From: Avoscillospira sp045579045 | GTDB taxonomy: Bacteria > Bacillota > Clostridia > Oscillospirales > Oscillospiraceae | DNA length: 64,000 nucleotides | Assembly (NCBI GenBank): GCA_045579045.1 | Contig: JAZNLL010000027.1 | Span: 9,544-73,543 of the forward strand | Direction: 5' to 3' | Shown here: positions 25,291 to 36,820 of the stretch, in pieces | How the letters are laid out: every line of letters begins with the position of its first letter | How positions within the stretch are numbered: position 1 is the stretch's first letter | Program-made: the position numbers and the translations under genes | The notes under the pieces: generated by a model | What the model saw: only the letters and a program-made list of their open reading frames with translations | What the model was told of the DNA's origin: nothing | The model's database searches: none

Positions 25291-25449
25291 AAATGTCACT
25301 CCTTTTCTCGAAGAGATGGTTTTATGTTAACATAATTTCCGCAGATTGTAAAGACCGCGGGAATTGTTCACAAATTATCCTTTTTTTGTGCCTTTATTTG
25401 TGATAGAATAATCGGAAAGAAATTATTTTCCCCTGAAAGGAATTTAAAT

Positions 25450-28194
<2,745 letters not shown>

Positions 28195-28207
28195 TTTCGG
28201 AGGCATT

Positions 28208-28999
28208 ATGTTTCACGATATCAAAATCGGCTCTCTGGAATATCATACTGCCGATGCCTTAGAAGGCAGCATCCATTGCTTCTCCACCCGTATGGGCGGT
28301 GTCAGCGAAGGAGATTTAAGCTCTCTCAATTTGGGTGTCCATCGTGGTGACAAATTTGAAAATGTGGTAAAAAACTATGAAATTCTGGGTAATGCCGTTG
28401 GCTTTTCCCCGGATCAGACGGTTTTTACCATGCAGCGCCACACAGATATCGTCCGCGTGGTGACGGAAGAACATTGCGGCGAAGGTCTTTACCGAGACGT
28501 TCCCGGTCCCTGTGACGGACAGATTACCGACAGACCCGGTGTGGCTCTGGTGACCTTCTCTGCCGACTGCACACCGATTTTGTTCTTTGATCCCGTCCGT
28601 AAGTCCATCGGTGCCGTTCATGCCGGTTGGCGCGGTACCGCCCTTGGCATTGCCGCCAAAGCCGTGGATGCCATGGTGCGGGAATTCGGCTGCAACCGGG
28701 AAGATATCCGTGCCGCCATCGGTCCCTGTATCGGCAAATGCTGCTTTGAAACCGATGCAGATGTGCCGCAGGCCATGCTGGATGCCCTCGGCCCCAAAGC
28801 CATTACCGGCATCACCCAAAAGGGTGAGAAATACTACGTGGACAACAAGTTCATGAATACCCTCTGGCTCCAGCGGGCCGGAGTGGGCGAACTGGATATC
28901 GCCCCCCAATGCACCCGCTGCCAGCCGGATCGCTACTGGTCCCATCGTGCTGTGGGTGACCGCAGAGGTTCTCTTGCGGGTATCATTATGCTGAAATGA
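28208..28999 (+). CDS. pgeF: PgeF/YfiH-family multicopper-oxidase-like (laccase domain) protein
   Basis: 263 residues, starting 13 bases after secA with CGGAGG upstream. Conserved metal-site pieces are ADCTPILFF, HAGWRGTALGIA and IGPCIGKCCFE. Family members cleave incorrectly made L-Ser-containing UDP-MurNAc (PgeF editing) and also act as purine nucleoside phosphorylase/adenosine deaminase-like enzymes. Which activity this one has cannot be told. Cytoplasmic; no signal. Confidence 0.93.
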   Translation: MFHDIKIGSLEYHTADALEGSIHCFSTRMGGVSEGDLSSLNLGVHRGDKFENVVKNYEILGNAVGFSPDQTVFTMQRHTDIVRVVTEEHCGEGLYRDVPGPCDGQITDRPGVALVTFSADCTPILFFDPVRKSIGAVHAGWRGTALGIAAKAVDAMVREFGCNREDIRAAIGPCIGKCCFETDADVPQAMLDALGPKAITGITQKGEKYYVDNKFMNTLWLQRAGVGELDIAPQCTRCQPDRYWSHRAVGDRRGSLAGIIMLK

Positions 29000-29009
29000 G
29001 GTGAAAATA

Positions 29010-30602
29010 TTGAAACAGCGACTGCTCTGCCTTTTGGCCCTGCTGCTGGCTCTGTGCCTGCTGTGCGGCTGTTCCGATATTTCCAGCTTTGATATCACCT
29101 CCTTCCTCACCGGTGAAGAGACCCAAACGGAAGAACCCGCTCCCGAGGAAGAAGCGGAGCCCATGCCGGAAATGGCTGCCGATGCGGTTTTGCAGGATGT
29201 AGAAACATTGGACGTTCTGCGCCTGGGCTATCAGGAAAGCTACGGGCTCAACCCTTTCACCACCGTCAGCCTGTGCAACCGGGCCATCACCTGTCTGCTC
29301 TATGAGTCTTTGTACATGGTCAATGCCCAGTTCAAAGCCGTCCCTGTGCTGGCGGAAGAAACCGCCGTTTCCGAGGACGGACGGACGACCACCATCATCC
29401 TGCGGAAGGGTGTGACCTTTCACAACGGCAAACCTCTGACGGCGCAGGATGTGGTCTATTCCTATGAGACTGCAAAAAACAGCGACTACTACGGCAACCG
29501 TTTCTATCACATCGATGAATTCGTTGCCGATAACGACCGCACCATTATCGTCAAAACCGACACATCCTACGAAGCCGTTTCCCTGCTGCTGGATTTCCCT
29601 GTGGTACAGTTTGGAACCGGTGCAGATGCCGTACCTTTGGGTACCGGCCCCTTCGTCTATGACGATAGCTATCAGCTGCAGCCCTATGAAAACTGGTGGC
29701 AGGAGGAATTCCCCATTCCCTGCAACTCTGTGGAACTGACCCCCTGCACCACCTCTGCCAATCTTCGTGACCAGTTTGAATACGGCAAGATCAATCTGGT
29801 CTGGTCTGACCCCAATTCTGCCGCCTATGCCAGCTTCCATAACGATTCGGAAAGCTGGTACTCTCCCACCACCGTCATGCAGTATATCGGCTTCAACAGC
29901 AACAAGAAAGCCTTTTCCCACGCTGCCGTCCGTTCCTGTCTGACCTATGCCATCGATCGGGAGACCATCATCTCCGAGTTCATGGGCGGTTCTGCCGAAG
30001 CGGCCTCTCTGCCGGCTTCTCCCCTGTCCGCCTGCTATGACAAAGGTCTGGCAGCTACCTATGATTACGATCTGGATGATTTTCAGGAAATGCTGGATGA
30101 TGCCCAGATCAAGGACTATACCGGCGACGGTATTCTGGATGTCTACCACAAAGGCTATGCCGTGCCTTTGGAAGGCACCATGATTGTCACCGCCGGCAAT
30201 ACCCAGCGGCGCATGACTGCCGAGCGAATTGCAAGTGATCTGAATCGGCTGGGCTTTGATATCACCGTGAAGGTTCTGGATCACGATGCCTTTGCCAGCG
30301 CGCTGAAATACAACAATTACGATCTGTACTTCGGCGAAATCCGTCTCTCCGCCAATTTCGATCTGGGACCCTTCTTCCGCAATGGCGGCTCTGTGGCCTA
30401 CGGCGGCATGGAAAGCGGTTCCGCCATCGACCTGTGCGCCGGACTGTTGGAAAACTCCGGCAATGCCTATGACCTGCACAAGCGGGTCATGGATCAAGGC
30501 TATCTCTGTCCCATCCTCTTCAAAAGCTATACCGTCTATACCACCCGCGGTGCCGCACAGGAACTGGAACCTGCGCTGGACTGGGTGATCTACAAGCCCT
30601 GA
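29010..30602 (+). CDS. Family 5 (peptide/nickel type) ABC transporter substrate-binding lipoprotein
   Basis: 530 residues if started at TTG 29010, which has ATGAGGTG 7 bases upstream; a GTG at 29001 is the alternative. A lipoprotein signal (LLALCLLCGCSD) places it on the outer membrane face. An acidic linker rich in Glu/Pro (residues ~30-60) precedes the SBP-5 fold with LRLGYQESYGLNPFTT, LRKGVTFHNGKPLTAQDVVYS and late RMTAERIASDLNRLGFDI (given as cores). It would bind an oligopeptide-like ligand. No permease or ATPase gene lies within the window, so it is an orphan component. Confidence 0.9.
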   Translation: MKQRLLCLLALLLALCLLCGCSDISSFDITSFLTGEETQTEEPAPEEEAEPMPEMAADAVLQDVETLDVLRLGYQESYGLNPFTTVSLCNRAITCLLYESLYMVNAQFKAVPVLAEETAVSEDGRTTTIILRKGVTFHNGKPLTAQDVVYSYETAKNSDYYGNRFYHIDEFVADNDRTIIVKTDTSYEAVSLLLDFPVVQFGTGADAVPLGTGPFVYDDSYQLQPYENWWQEEFPIPCNSVELTPCTTSANLRDQFEYGKINLVWSDPNSAAYASFHNDSESWYSPTTVMQYIGFNSNKKAFSHAAVRSCLTYAIDRETIISEFMGGSAEAASLPASPLSACYDKGLAATYDYDLDDFQEMLDDAQIKDYTGDGILDVYHKGYAVPLEGTMIVTAGNTQRRMTAERIASDLNRLGFDITVKVLDHDAFASALKYNNYDLYFGEIRLSANFDLGPFFRNGGSVAYGGMESGSAIDLCAGLLENSGNAYDLHKRVMDQGYLCPILFKSYTVYTTRGAAQELEPALDWVIYKP

Positions 30603-30614
30603 AAGGAGTCTGCC

Positions 30615-30959
30615 ATGGAAGCCCTGCGACCCGTTCTCAGTATCCGTATCCATCGCAATGAAAAGTGTTTCGGACCCGGTGTAGCGCAGCTGCTGCGTCA
30701 GGTACAGGCAAGCCATTCCCTCCGAGGCGCAGCTATGACCATGGGTATGGCCTATTCCAAAGCTTGGACGGTCATGCGCCGCAGTGAGCAGGAACTGGGC
30801 TTTCCTCTGCTGGTCTATACCACCGGCGGTAAGCACGGCGGCGGCGCTACATTGACCCCGGAAGCTGAAAACCTCCTGGAGGCTTATGAACGCTATTGCA
30901 AAAAAGTCCGTGAAACAGCGGAAAGCTGCTTCACGGAAGAATTCCGGGAGTTTCTATGA
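30615..30959 (+). CDS. ModE-type winged-helix regulator (DNA-binding part only)
   Basis: 114 residues, matching the N-terminal LysR-like winged helix of molybdate regulator ModE: SIRIHRNEKCFGPGVAQLL, SLRGAAMTMGMAYSKAW (helix-turn-helix) and TTGGKHGGGATLTPEA. The molybdate-binding MOP domains are missing, as in many short ModE-like proteins of anaerobes. It could answer to molybdate through another protein or be independent. Its stop overlaps the GIY-YIG gene by 4 bases. Confidence 0.88.
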   Translation: MEALRPVLSIRIHRNEKCFGPGVAQLLRQVQASHSLRGAAMTMGMAYSKAWTVMRRSEQELGFPLLVYTTGGKHGGGATLTPEAENLLEAYERYCKKVRETAESCFTEEFREFL

Positions 30960-31204
30960 ACTGGTATGTCTATATGCTCCGCTGCAAAGACGGCAGCCTC
31001 TACACCGGCTATACCGACGACCCGGAGCGGCGGGAGGCCGTACACAACGCCGGCAAAGGTGCCAAATACACCCGAAGCCGCCTGCCTGTGAAGCTGGTAT
31101 ATCGGGAGTGTTATGAGGAAAAATCCGAAGCACTGCGCCGGGAAATTGCCATCAAAAAACTCAGCAAACTGCAAAAAGAAGCACTGATTAAGGAGAAACC
31201 ATGA
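30956..31204 (+). CDS. GIY-YIG domain protein (UPF0213/YhbQ-like)
   Basis: 82 residues, the family size. The N-terminal WYVYMLRCKDGSLYTGYTDD contains the GIY-YIG pair (here VYML...LYTGYT) with the following Arg in ERREAVHNAGKGAKYT. Such small proteins have a nuclease-type fold and are linked with DNA repair, though their activity is largely unproven. It is translationally coupled to genes on both sides (ATGA overlaps). Confidence 0.93.
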   Translation: MNWYVYMLRCKDGSLYTGYTDDPERREAVHNAGKGAKYTRSRLPVKLVYRECYEEKSEALRREIAIKKLSKLQKEALIKEKP

Positions 31205-32916
31205 GTTTATCTTCTGCCAATCGTACCTTACAGATGCTCTCCCGTTTGATGGACACAGAGCATCCTACAGAAACATATTTTGAAATGGGTGTGCAAAAAC
31301 CTGCCATTGAAGCAGGCCGCAGTACCCAGCCCTTGCCCTGCGTTTCTCCGGAACGGCAGGGCATTTCTTCCCGCCATATTGCCAGTTTTCTCCGGGCCTT
31401 GGAGACAGAGCCGACCCTTCGGATGCACAGTCTGCTGATCCTGCGGAATGGCAAGCTCCTCTGTAAAGCCGCCTTCGGTGCAAGAGACACGGAACTTCCC
31501 CGAATGACCTTCTCCGCCTGTAAAAGCGTCACCGCGCTGGCAGTGGGACTTCTGATGGATGACGGTCTTTTGTCCCCGGAGGACAAGCTGACAGAGCTGT
31601 TCCCCCATGACTGCGGACCTGTCAGCCGCAGGCTTATGAAGGACCTGACCGTTCACCATCTGCTGACCATGCAGACGGGCAACCTGTTCAACGAGGCTGC
31701 CTCCATGACAGAACCGAATTGGACCAAGGGTTTCTTCACCTCTCCCGGTCTGGAAACCTCCCGAAAATTCCAATACAACAGTCTCAACACCTATTTGCTG
31801 GCAGTCTTGGTCACAAGGCTCACAGGCATGAGCCTCACCGATTTTCTCACCAAGCGGCTGTTTGCGCCCATGGGCATCGCGGATTTCTATTGGGAAGCCA
31901 GCCCGGAGGGCATCGAAAAAGGCGGCTGGGGACTGTATCTCAGACCGGAGGACCTCGGAAAGCTGGGACAGCTGGTCATGGACGGCGGTCTGTGGCGCGG
32001 CAAGCAGCTGATCTCCGCCGAATTTATTGCCAAAGCCACGCAGGCCCACGTGCAAGTACCGGACTCCTACGGCGATTTCAATTACGGCTGGCAAATTTGG
32101 GTAGGCCGGGAGAAAAACACCTTCCTGTTCAACGGCATGCTGGGGCAGAATGTACTGGGGTTCCGTGACAGCGGCATCATTCTTGTCTCCCACGCAGGCA
32201 ACGATGAAGCCTTCCAGACCAGCGCCTACTATCGGCTGGCACAGGAATATTTCGGCGGCAGTTTCCCCGACCGCCTGCCCGTCAATTTCTTTGGAGAAAT
32301 CCATCTGCGGCAAACTGTCCGCTCTCTGAAGGCCAAGTCCAATCCCGTACCGACTGTAAAAGAATGGAAAAAGTTTTCCAATATTCGGTTTTCGGTTGCA
32401 GACTCTCAGGCTGCTTCTGCCGGTCTGCTTCCCTTGATTTTGCAGACGGTGGAAGGCTGTTTTTCCAAGGGTTTACAGGCAATTTCTCTGGAGGGCACAC
32501 GAACCGCCCCGGAACTGATTTATGAGGAATCCGATCAGGTTCATCACCTTCGCTGCGGGATCAGAAGCCCCATTCGCCAGACAGTCCACTACCACGGAAA
32601 CAGCTTTGAAGCATCGGTGCAGGCGCGGTTTACCCACGATGAAAACGAAAACCCGGTGCTGCGAATTCAGATCGATTTTCCGGAAACACCCTGCACCCGA
32701 ATTCTGAAAATCATTCACAGTGGGCAAGGTGTTTTCCTGCGGCAGGAGGAAACGCCCGGTGCCGATTTTCTCGCCGGGATGGTGAGTAATGCGGTTTTCT
32801 CCGGAGCGGCAAAAACGGTCATTTCTGCTGTTTTGGGCAGTTCGGAACAGGGTTTTCTTCGCTGGAAAATCGAAAAAATGTTCCGGCAGACCATGAAATT
32901 GACCCAAGAATCATAA
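31201..32916 (+). CDS. Serine hydrolase of the beta-lactamase/PBP-C class
   Basis: 571 residues. The class C-type SxxK motif is in TFSACKSVTALAVG (Ser-Ala-Cys-Lys), and YNSLNTYLL gives the Tyr-x-Ser/Asn motif. No clean KTG is seen; NGMLGQN is the probable third box. No signal peptide is found, so it is likely cytoplasmic or an esterase rather than a wall enzyme. The last ~200 residues carry no domain I recognise. It is the last gene of the secA run and ends at a strong terminator. Confidence 0.85.
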   Translation: MSLSSANRTLQMLSRLMDTEHPTETYFEMGVQKPAIEAGRSTQPLPCVSPERQGISSRHIASFLRALETEPTLRMHSLLILRNGKLLCKAAFGARDTELPRMTFSACKSVTALAVGLLMDDGLLSPEDKLTELFPHDCGPVSRRLMKDLTVHHLLTMQTGNLFNEAASMTEPNWTKGFFTSPGLETSRKFQYNSLNTYLLAVLVTRLTGMSLTDFLTKRLFAPMGIADFYWEASPEGIEKGGWGLYLRPEDLGKLGQLVMDGGLWRGKQLISAEFIAKATQAHVQVPDSYGDFNYGWQIWVGREKNTFLFNGMLGQNVLGFRDSGIILVSHAGNDEAFQTSAYYRLAQEYFGGSFPDRLPVNFFGEIHLRQTVRSLKAKSNPVPTVKEWKKFSNIRFSVADSQAASAGLLPLILQTVEGCFSKGLQAISLEGTRTAPELIYEESDQVHHLRCGIRSPIRQTVHYHGNSFEASVQARFTHDENENPVLRIQIDFPETPCTRILKIIHSGQGVFLRQEETPGADFLAGMVSNAVFSGAAKTVISAVLGSSEQGFLRWKIEKMFRQTMKLTQES

Positions 32917-32946
32917 AAAAGAGAGCCTTTTCGGCTCTCTTTTTTG
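32915..32946 (+). terminator. Terminator of the secA operon
   Basis: AAGAGAGCC-ttttc-GGCTCTCTT followed by TTTT. Confidence 0.92.
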
Positions 32947-32967
32947 CAAAATTTTTCAAAAATTTTC

Positions 32968-34263
32968 TTATTTTTCCCGGTTTTTGGCCTCTTCCAGCTT
33001 GATCTGGCGGCGGTTCACCACATGGGCTTCCTTGGGCTTGATATCGCCGGCCTTGGTCAGAGCCCACTTGGTGCACATGGGTCCAAAGATCTCATAGACC
33101 AGCACGGAGAACAAAATGATGTTCCGAATGAGGTCACCTTCTGCGCCCAGCTGCTTGGCGGTCAGGCACATACCCAATGCCACACCGGCCTGGGGCAGCA
33201 GGGTGATGCCCAGATACTTGCAGATCTCGGGGCTGCACTTGGTCCACTTGGCACTCCAGCCGGCACCGAAATACTTGCCCAGAGAACGGAAGATAATGTA
33301 AACCAGACCAATGCCCACAATGGCAATATCCGTAAACACGCTCAGCTCCAGTTCTGCACCGCTGACCACGAAGAACAGGGCAAACAAGGGAGAAGTCCAC
33401 TTATCGGACTTTTCCATCAGATCGTGGGACAGGGGGCAGAGGTTACAGAAGGCTGTACCCAGCATCATACAAACCAGCAAAGAGGAGAAGCCCACATGGA
33501 CAGGGCCGATATGGAACTCCAGCATGGACAAAGCTGCCGTCAGAAATACGAAGGCAATCGTCATGTTCAGACGGTTGGTGTTGGAGTTGAAGAGCTTTTC
33601 CAGCTGGGTCAGCACCCAGCCCAGGAAAGCACCCAGGGTCAAGGACACCGCAATCTCCACAATGGGATTGACCAGAATAGAGATCAGATCCACAGTGCCG
33701 CTGACCAGAGACTTGGCGATACCGAAGGACACAGCAAAGACCACCAGACCCACAGCGTCATCCAAGGCAACGATGGGCAGCAGCAGATCCGTCAGAGGAC
33801 CTTTGGCCTTATACTCACGGACGACCATCAAGGTGGCGGCAGGAGCTGTGGCCGTAGCGATAGCACCCAGAGTCAAAGCCTGCGCCATGGTGATCTTATC
33901 CGGCATGAGGAAATGCAAACCGATAAGAACCGCATCCACCACCAGTGCTGCCAGAAATGCCTGGAACACACCGATGACTGCAGCCTGACGACCGGTCTTT
34001 TTCAGATCTTCCAGACGGAACTCGTTGCCGATGGAAAATGCGATAAAGGCCAGAGCCACCTCAGACACCAAAGACAGGCGGCTGACGGCTTCGGCACTGG
34101 AGAAACCCAGACCTTCGATACCAACAGCACCCAGACAGTAAGGGCCGATGAGGACACCGGCTACCAGATAAGCCGTGACGGCAGGCAAGTTCCATTTCTT
34201 GAACACACGGGTCATCAAAAGACCTGCCAGCATGGCAATGGACACAGACAGCAAGGTTGACAT
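32968..34263 (-). CDS. CPA2-type monovalent cation:proton antiporter
   Basis: 431 residues from ATG 34263. About a dozen hydrophobic segments; the ion-site region IALDDAVGLVVFAVSFG carries the paired Asp residues of electrogenic antiporters, and QAGVALGMCLT lies near the C-terminus. It resembles the membrane part of KefB/NapA-type exchangers, with no RCK/TrkA-N domain. It would swap Na+ or K+ for H+. The gene stands alone, divergent from purO. Confidence 0.88.
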   Translation of the reverse strand: MSTLLSVSIAMLAGLLMTRVFKKWNLPAVTAYLVAGVLIGPYCLGAVGIEGLGFSSAEAVSRLSLVSEVALAFIAFSIGNEFRLEDLKKTGRQAAVIGVFQAFLAALVVDAVLIGLHFLMPDKITMAQALTLGAIATATAPAATLMVVREYKAKGPLTDLLLPIVALDDAVGLVVFAVSFGIAKSLVSGTVDLISILVNPIVEIAVSLTLGAFLGWVLTQLEKLFNSNTNRLNMTIAFVFLTAALSMLEFHIGPVHVGFSSLLVCMMLGTAFCNLCPLSHDLMEKSDKWTSPLFALFFVVSGAELELSVFTDIAIVGIGLVYIIFRSLGKYFGAGWSAKWTKCSPEICKYLGITLLPQAGVALGMCLTAKQLGAEGDLIRNIILFSVLVYEIFGPMCTKWALTKAGDIKPKEAHVVNRRQIKLEEAKNREK

Positions 34264-34404
34264 AATATTCACCCATTCCTATATTTTTAACCTCACACAG
34301 TATACTATTTTATGCATAAAAATACTGCCCAAAGTTTCGTTATGTTGCACAGATAATTTGTGCAGAATTTTGTAATTTTCCCCAAGATTTTTAGAGTTGC
34401 TTTA

Positions 34405-34433
34405 TTGACAGAAATGCACTTTTCAGTTAAGAT
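34405..34433 (+). promoter_or_regulatory. Promoter of the ZTP-riboswitch purO-purH transcript
   Basis: TTGACA at 34405-34410 and TAAGAT at 34428-34433, 17-base spacer. Confidence 0.85.
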
Positions 34434-34436
34434 AAG

Positions 34437-34560
34437 TGCAAGGACTTCTGTAACTGACGGAAATGTGGAGCACCACAGGGGAGCAGAAGTTGATATTTGC
34501 CGACCGTCTGGGCTGTTCTGAGGAGATTTCCGTCAGAACTGCCCTTATTTTTATTATTTT
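34437..34560 (+). ncRNA. ZTP riboswitch (pfl motif) with terminator
   Basis: The pfl elements are in order: TAACTGACGG at 34451, a GTGG/CCAC hairpin, GGGGAGCAGAAG, then the hallmark GCCGACCGTCTGGGC at 34499-34513. A terminator follows: GGGCTGTTCTGA pairs with TCAGAACTGCCC, then T-rich. CTGACGGAAAT near 34454 is exactly complementary to ATTTCCGTCAG in the terminator loop and 3' arm, giving a clear switch. ZTP/ZMP (AICAR ribotide) rises when 10-formyl-THF runs out, and the genes below consume AICAR. Confidence 0.9.
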
Positions 34561-34576
34561 TATGAGGTGAAGGATC

Positions 34577-35296
34577 ATGGACATTTACAGCATCCGCAAC
34601 GCCGCAGAATATCTCAGCGGCAACGAGTACCCCGGCCGTGGCGTCCTGCTGGGCAAAAGCCCCGAAGGCAAGGCAGTGTTTGCCTACTTTATCATGGGAC
34701 GCAGTGAAAACAGCCGCAACCGTATCTTTACGGGAGAAGGCAAAGATGTGATCATCCACCCCTTCGATGCCAGCAAGGTCGAAGACCCCTCTCTCATTAT
34801 CTATGCTCCTGTCCGCGTGGTTGGCAAGGAAGTCATCGTCACCAACGGCGATCAGACTGACACGGTCCGTGACCATCTGGCAGACGGCGGTAACTTCTAC
34901 ACCGCTCTGCAGACCCGCTGCTTTGAGCCTGACGACCCCAACTGGACCCCCAGAATCAGCGGTATTCTCCATCTGGGTGCTGAAGATTTTGGCTATGAGC
35001 TGAGTATCCTCAAGAGCCGTGATGCCGAAGGCGAAGCCTGCAGCCGCTACTACTACACCTACACCGCCAAGGCCGGTCTGGGTCATCTGATCCACACCTA
35101 CGAGGAAAACGGCAACCCCATTCCCACCTTCCAGGGTGAGCCTCGCCGCATGGCTGTTCCCAGCGATATCGACGCCTTTACCAAGGAGATCTGGGAAAAC
35201 CTCAATGAAAGCAACAAGATTTCTCTCTATGTCCGTTACATGGATCCCGTCACCGGCGAATGTGAGAGCCGTATGCTGAACAAGCACTTGCTGTAA
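34577..35296 (+). CDS. purO: IMP cyclohydrolase, PurO-like
   Basis: 239 residues with family pieces NEYPGRGVLLG, RSENSRNR and ETC-like YELSILKSRD and AGLGHLIHTYE. PurO, first known in archaea, closes FAICAR to IMP, the last step of purine synthesis, replacing the N-terminal half of bifunctional PurH. It precedes the stand-alone AICAR transformylase by 12 bases. Both sit under the ZTP riboswitch. Confidence 0.92.
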   Translation: MDIYSIRNAAEYLSGNEYPGRGVLLGKSPEGKAVFAYFIMGRSENSRNRIFTGEGKDVIIHPFDASKVEDPSLIIYAPVRVVGKEVIVTNGDQTDTVRDHLADGGNFYTALQTRCFEPDDPNWTPRISGILHLGAEDFGYELSILKSRDAEGEACSRYYYTYTAKAGLGHLIHTYEENGNPIPTFQGEPRRMAVPSDIDAFTKEIWENLNESNKISLYVRYMDPVTGECESRMLNKHLL

Positions 35297-35308
35297 GGAG
35301 GTAAGAAC

Positions 35309-36493
35309 ATGAAAGAATTTGAACTGAAGTATGGCTGCAACCCCAATCAGAAGTCTGCAAAACTCTATATGCACGACGGCAGCGAGCTGCCCTTCACCAT
35401 CCTCAACGGCCGTCCCGGCTACATCAACTTTATGGATGCACTGAACTCCTGGCAGCTGGTCAAGGAGCTGAAAGAAGCCACCGGCATGGTGGCCGCCACC
35501 TCTTTCAAGCATGTCTCCCCCACCTCCGCCGCTGTGGGCAAGCCTCTGGACGCCGATCTGAAGAAGGCCTGCTTTGTGGACGACATCCCCGATCTGGACA
35601 GCAATCCTCTGGCCTGCGCTTATGCCCGTGCCCGTGGTACCGACCGTATGTGCTCCTTTGGCGACTGGGTGGCTCTGTCCGACACCTGCGATGCGCTGAC
35701 TGCATCCCTCATTGCCCGTGAAGTTTCCGACGGCGTTATCGCCCCCGGTTACACCGACGAAGCTCTGGAGATTCTCAAGACCAAGCGCAAGGGCAGCTAC
35801 AATGTGGTGGCCATTGATCCCAACTATGTTCCCGCCGAAGCCGAAAACAAGCAGGTCTACGGCATCACCTTCCAGCAGGGCCGCAACAACTTTAAGATCG
35901 GCGAGGAACTGCTGCAGAACATTGTCACTGATAACAAAGAACTGCCTGAAAGCGCCAAGATCGATCTGATCGTTGCCCTCATTACCTTGAAGTACACCCA
36001 GTCCAACTCCGTGTGCTATGCAGTGGACGGTCAGGCCATCGGTGTCGGTGCCGGTCAGCAGAGCCGTATCCACTGCACCAGACTGGCAGGCTCCAAGGCC
36101 GATACCTGGTTCCTCCGTCAGCATCCCAAGACCCTGGCACTGCCCTTCCGGGATGATCTGGGTCGTCCCAACCGGGACAATGTCATCGACGGCTACATCA
36201 ACGGCAACGAAGAGGATGTCTGCGCCGACGGTATCTGGCAGAACTATTTTACCAAGCAGCCTGAGCGTCTGACCGACGAGGACAAGAAGGAATGGCTGGC
36301 CTCCCGTCAGAATGTGGCTCTGGGCTCCGATGCCTTCTTCCCCTTCTCTGACAACATCAAGCGTGCGGCTGCTTCCGGCGTCAAGTACATTGCTGAACCC
36401 GGCGGCTCCATCCGCGATGATCTGGTCATCGAGGAGTGCAACAACCGGGGCATCACCATGGCCTTCACCGGCATGAGACTGTTCCATCACTAA
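35309..36493 (+). CDS. purH: AICAR transformylase (stand-alone)
   Basis: 394 residues equal to the C-terminal domain of PurH. Catalytic KH is in FKHVSPTSAAVG, with YTQSNSVCY, GAGQQSRIHCTRLAG and ASDAFFPF-like GSDAFFPFSDN. It transfers formyl from 10-formyl-THF to AICAR, giving FAICAR for PurO. The MGS-like cyclohydrolase half of normal PurH is absent, so this step is split over two genes. Co-transcribed with purO. Confidence 0.95.
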   Translation: MKEFELKYGCNPNQKSAKLYMHDGSELPFTILNGRPGYINFMDALNSWQLVKELKEATGMVAATSFKHVSPTSAAVGKPLDADLKKACFVDDIPDLDSNPLACAYARARGTDRMCSFGDWVALSDTCDALTASLIAREVSDGVIAPGYTDEALEILKTKRKGSYNVVAIDPNYVPAEAENKQVYGITFQQGRNNFKIGEELLQNIVTDNKELPESAKIDLIVALITLKYTQSNSVCYAVDGQAIGVGAGQQSRIHCTRLAGSKADTWFLRQHPKTLALPFRDDLGRPNRDNVIDGYINGNEEDVCADGIWQNYFTKQPERLTDEDKKEWLASRQNVALGSDAFFPFSDNIKRAAASGVKYIAEPGGSIRDDLVIEECNNRGITMAFTGMRLFHH

Positions 36494-36504
36494 TTTGATA
36501 ATGC

Positions 36505-36538
36505 AAAGGCCGTAGGACAGTGTCCTGCGGTCTTTTTC
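36505..36538 (+). terminator. Terminator after purH
   Basis: GCCGTAGGAC-agt-GTCCTGCGGT followed by CTTTTT. Confidence 0.9.
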
Positions 36539-36577
36539 TGTTGGTAGTTAAATTATCAACGATAGCTTGTCAGCCTC

Positions 36578-36720
36578 CGGCGGCCAATGCTTTTGGCAAG
36601 TCCCAAAAGCATTGGATGAAAAGGACTGTGGGGGAGAGCGTTGTCCGGATTTTGTGTTTGCTTCTGCCTATATAGTCGTTCTGCTTCCCGTCACAAAATA
36701 GCCACTCTCCCCCACACCCC
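36578..36720. repeat. Nested inverted-repeat element in the purH/XRE intergenic space
   Basis: Three perfect pairings are seen: CCAATGCTTTTGG/CCAAAAGCATTGG (36584-36596 with 36603-36615, 6-base loop), GTGGGGGAGAG/CTCTCCCCCAC (36628-36638 with 36705-36715), and inside it ATTTTGTG/CACAAAAT (~36650 with ~36692). I see no credible ORF. It could be a REP/MITE-type repeat or a structured RNA. Confidence 0.65.
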
Positions 36721-36770
36721 CTCCCGGCACTCGTCGTTCCTCTGGGCAGTTGTCGAATGAGCATGAGAGA

Positions 36771-36807
36771 AAACACCGCAGAACACAAGTTCTGCGGTGT
36801 TTTTTTG
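36771..36807. terminator. Terminator after XRE gene
   Basis: ACACCGCAGAAC-acaa-GTTCTGCGGTGT with T-run on the plus side and A/T-rich sequence on the other. Confidence 0.85.
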
Positions 36808-36820
36808 CGGATTGTACATC

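Noticed and set aside
36570..36788. 72-residue minus-strand frame in the repeat region
   Set aside because: No start site, spans the inverted repeats, composition unlike its neighbours.
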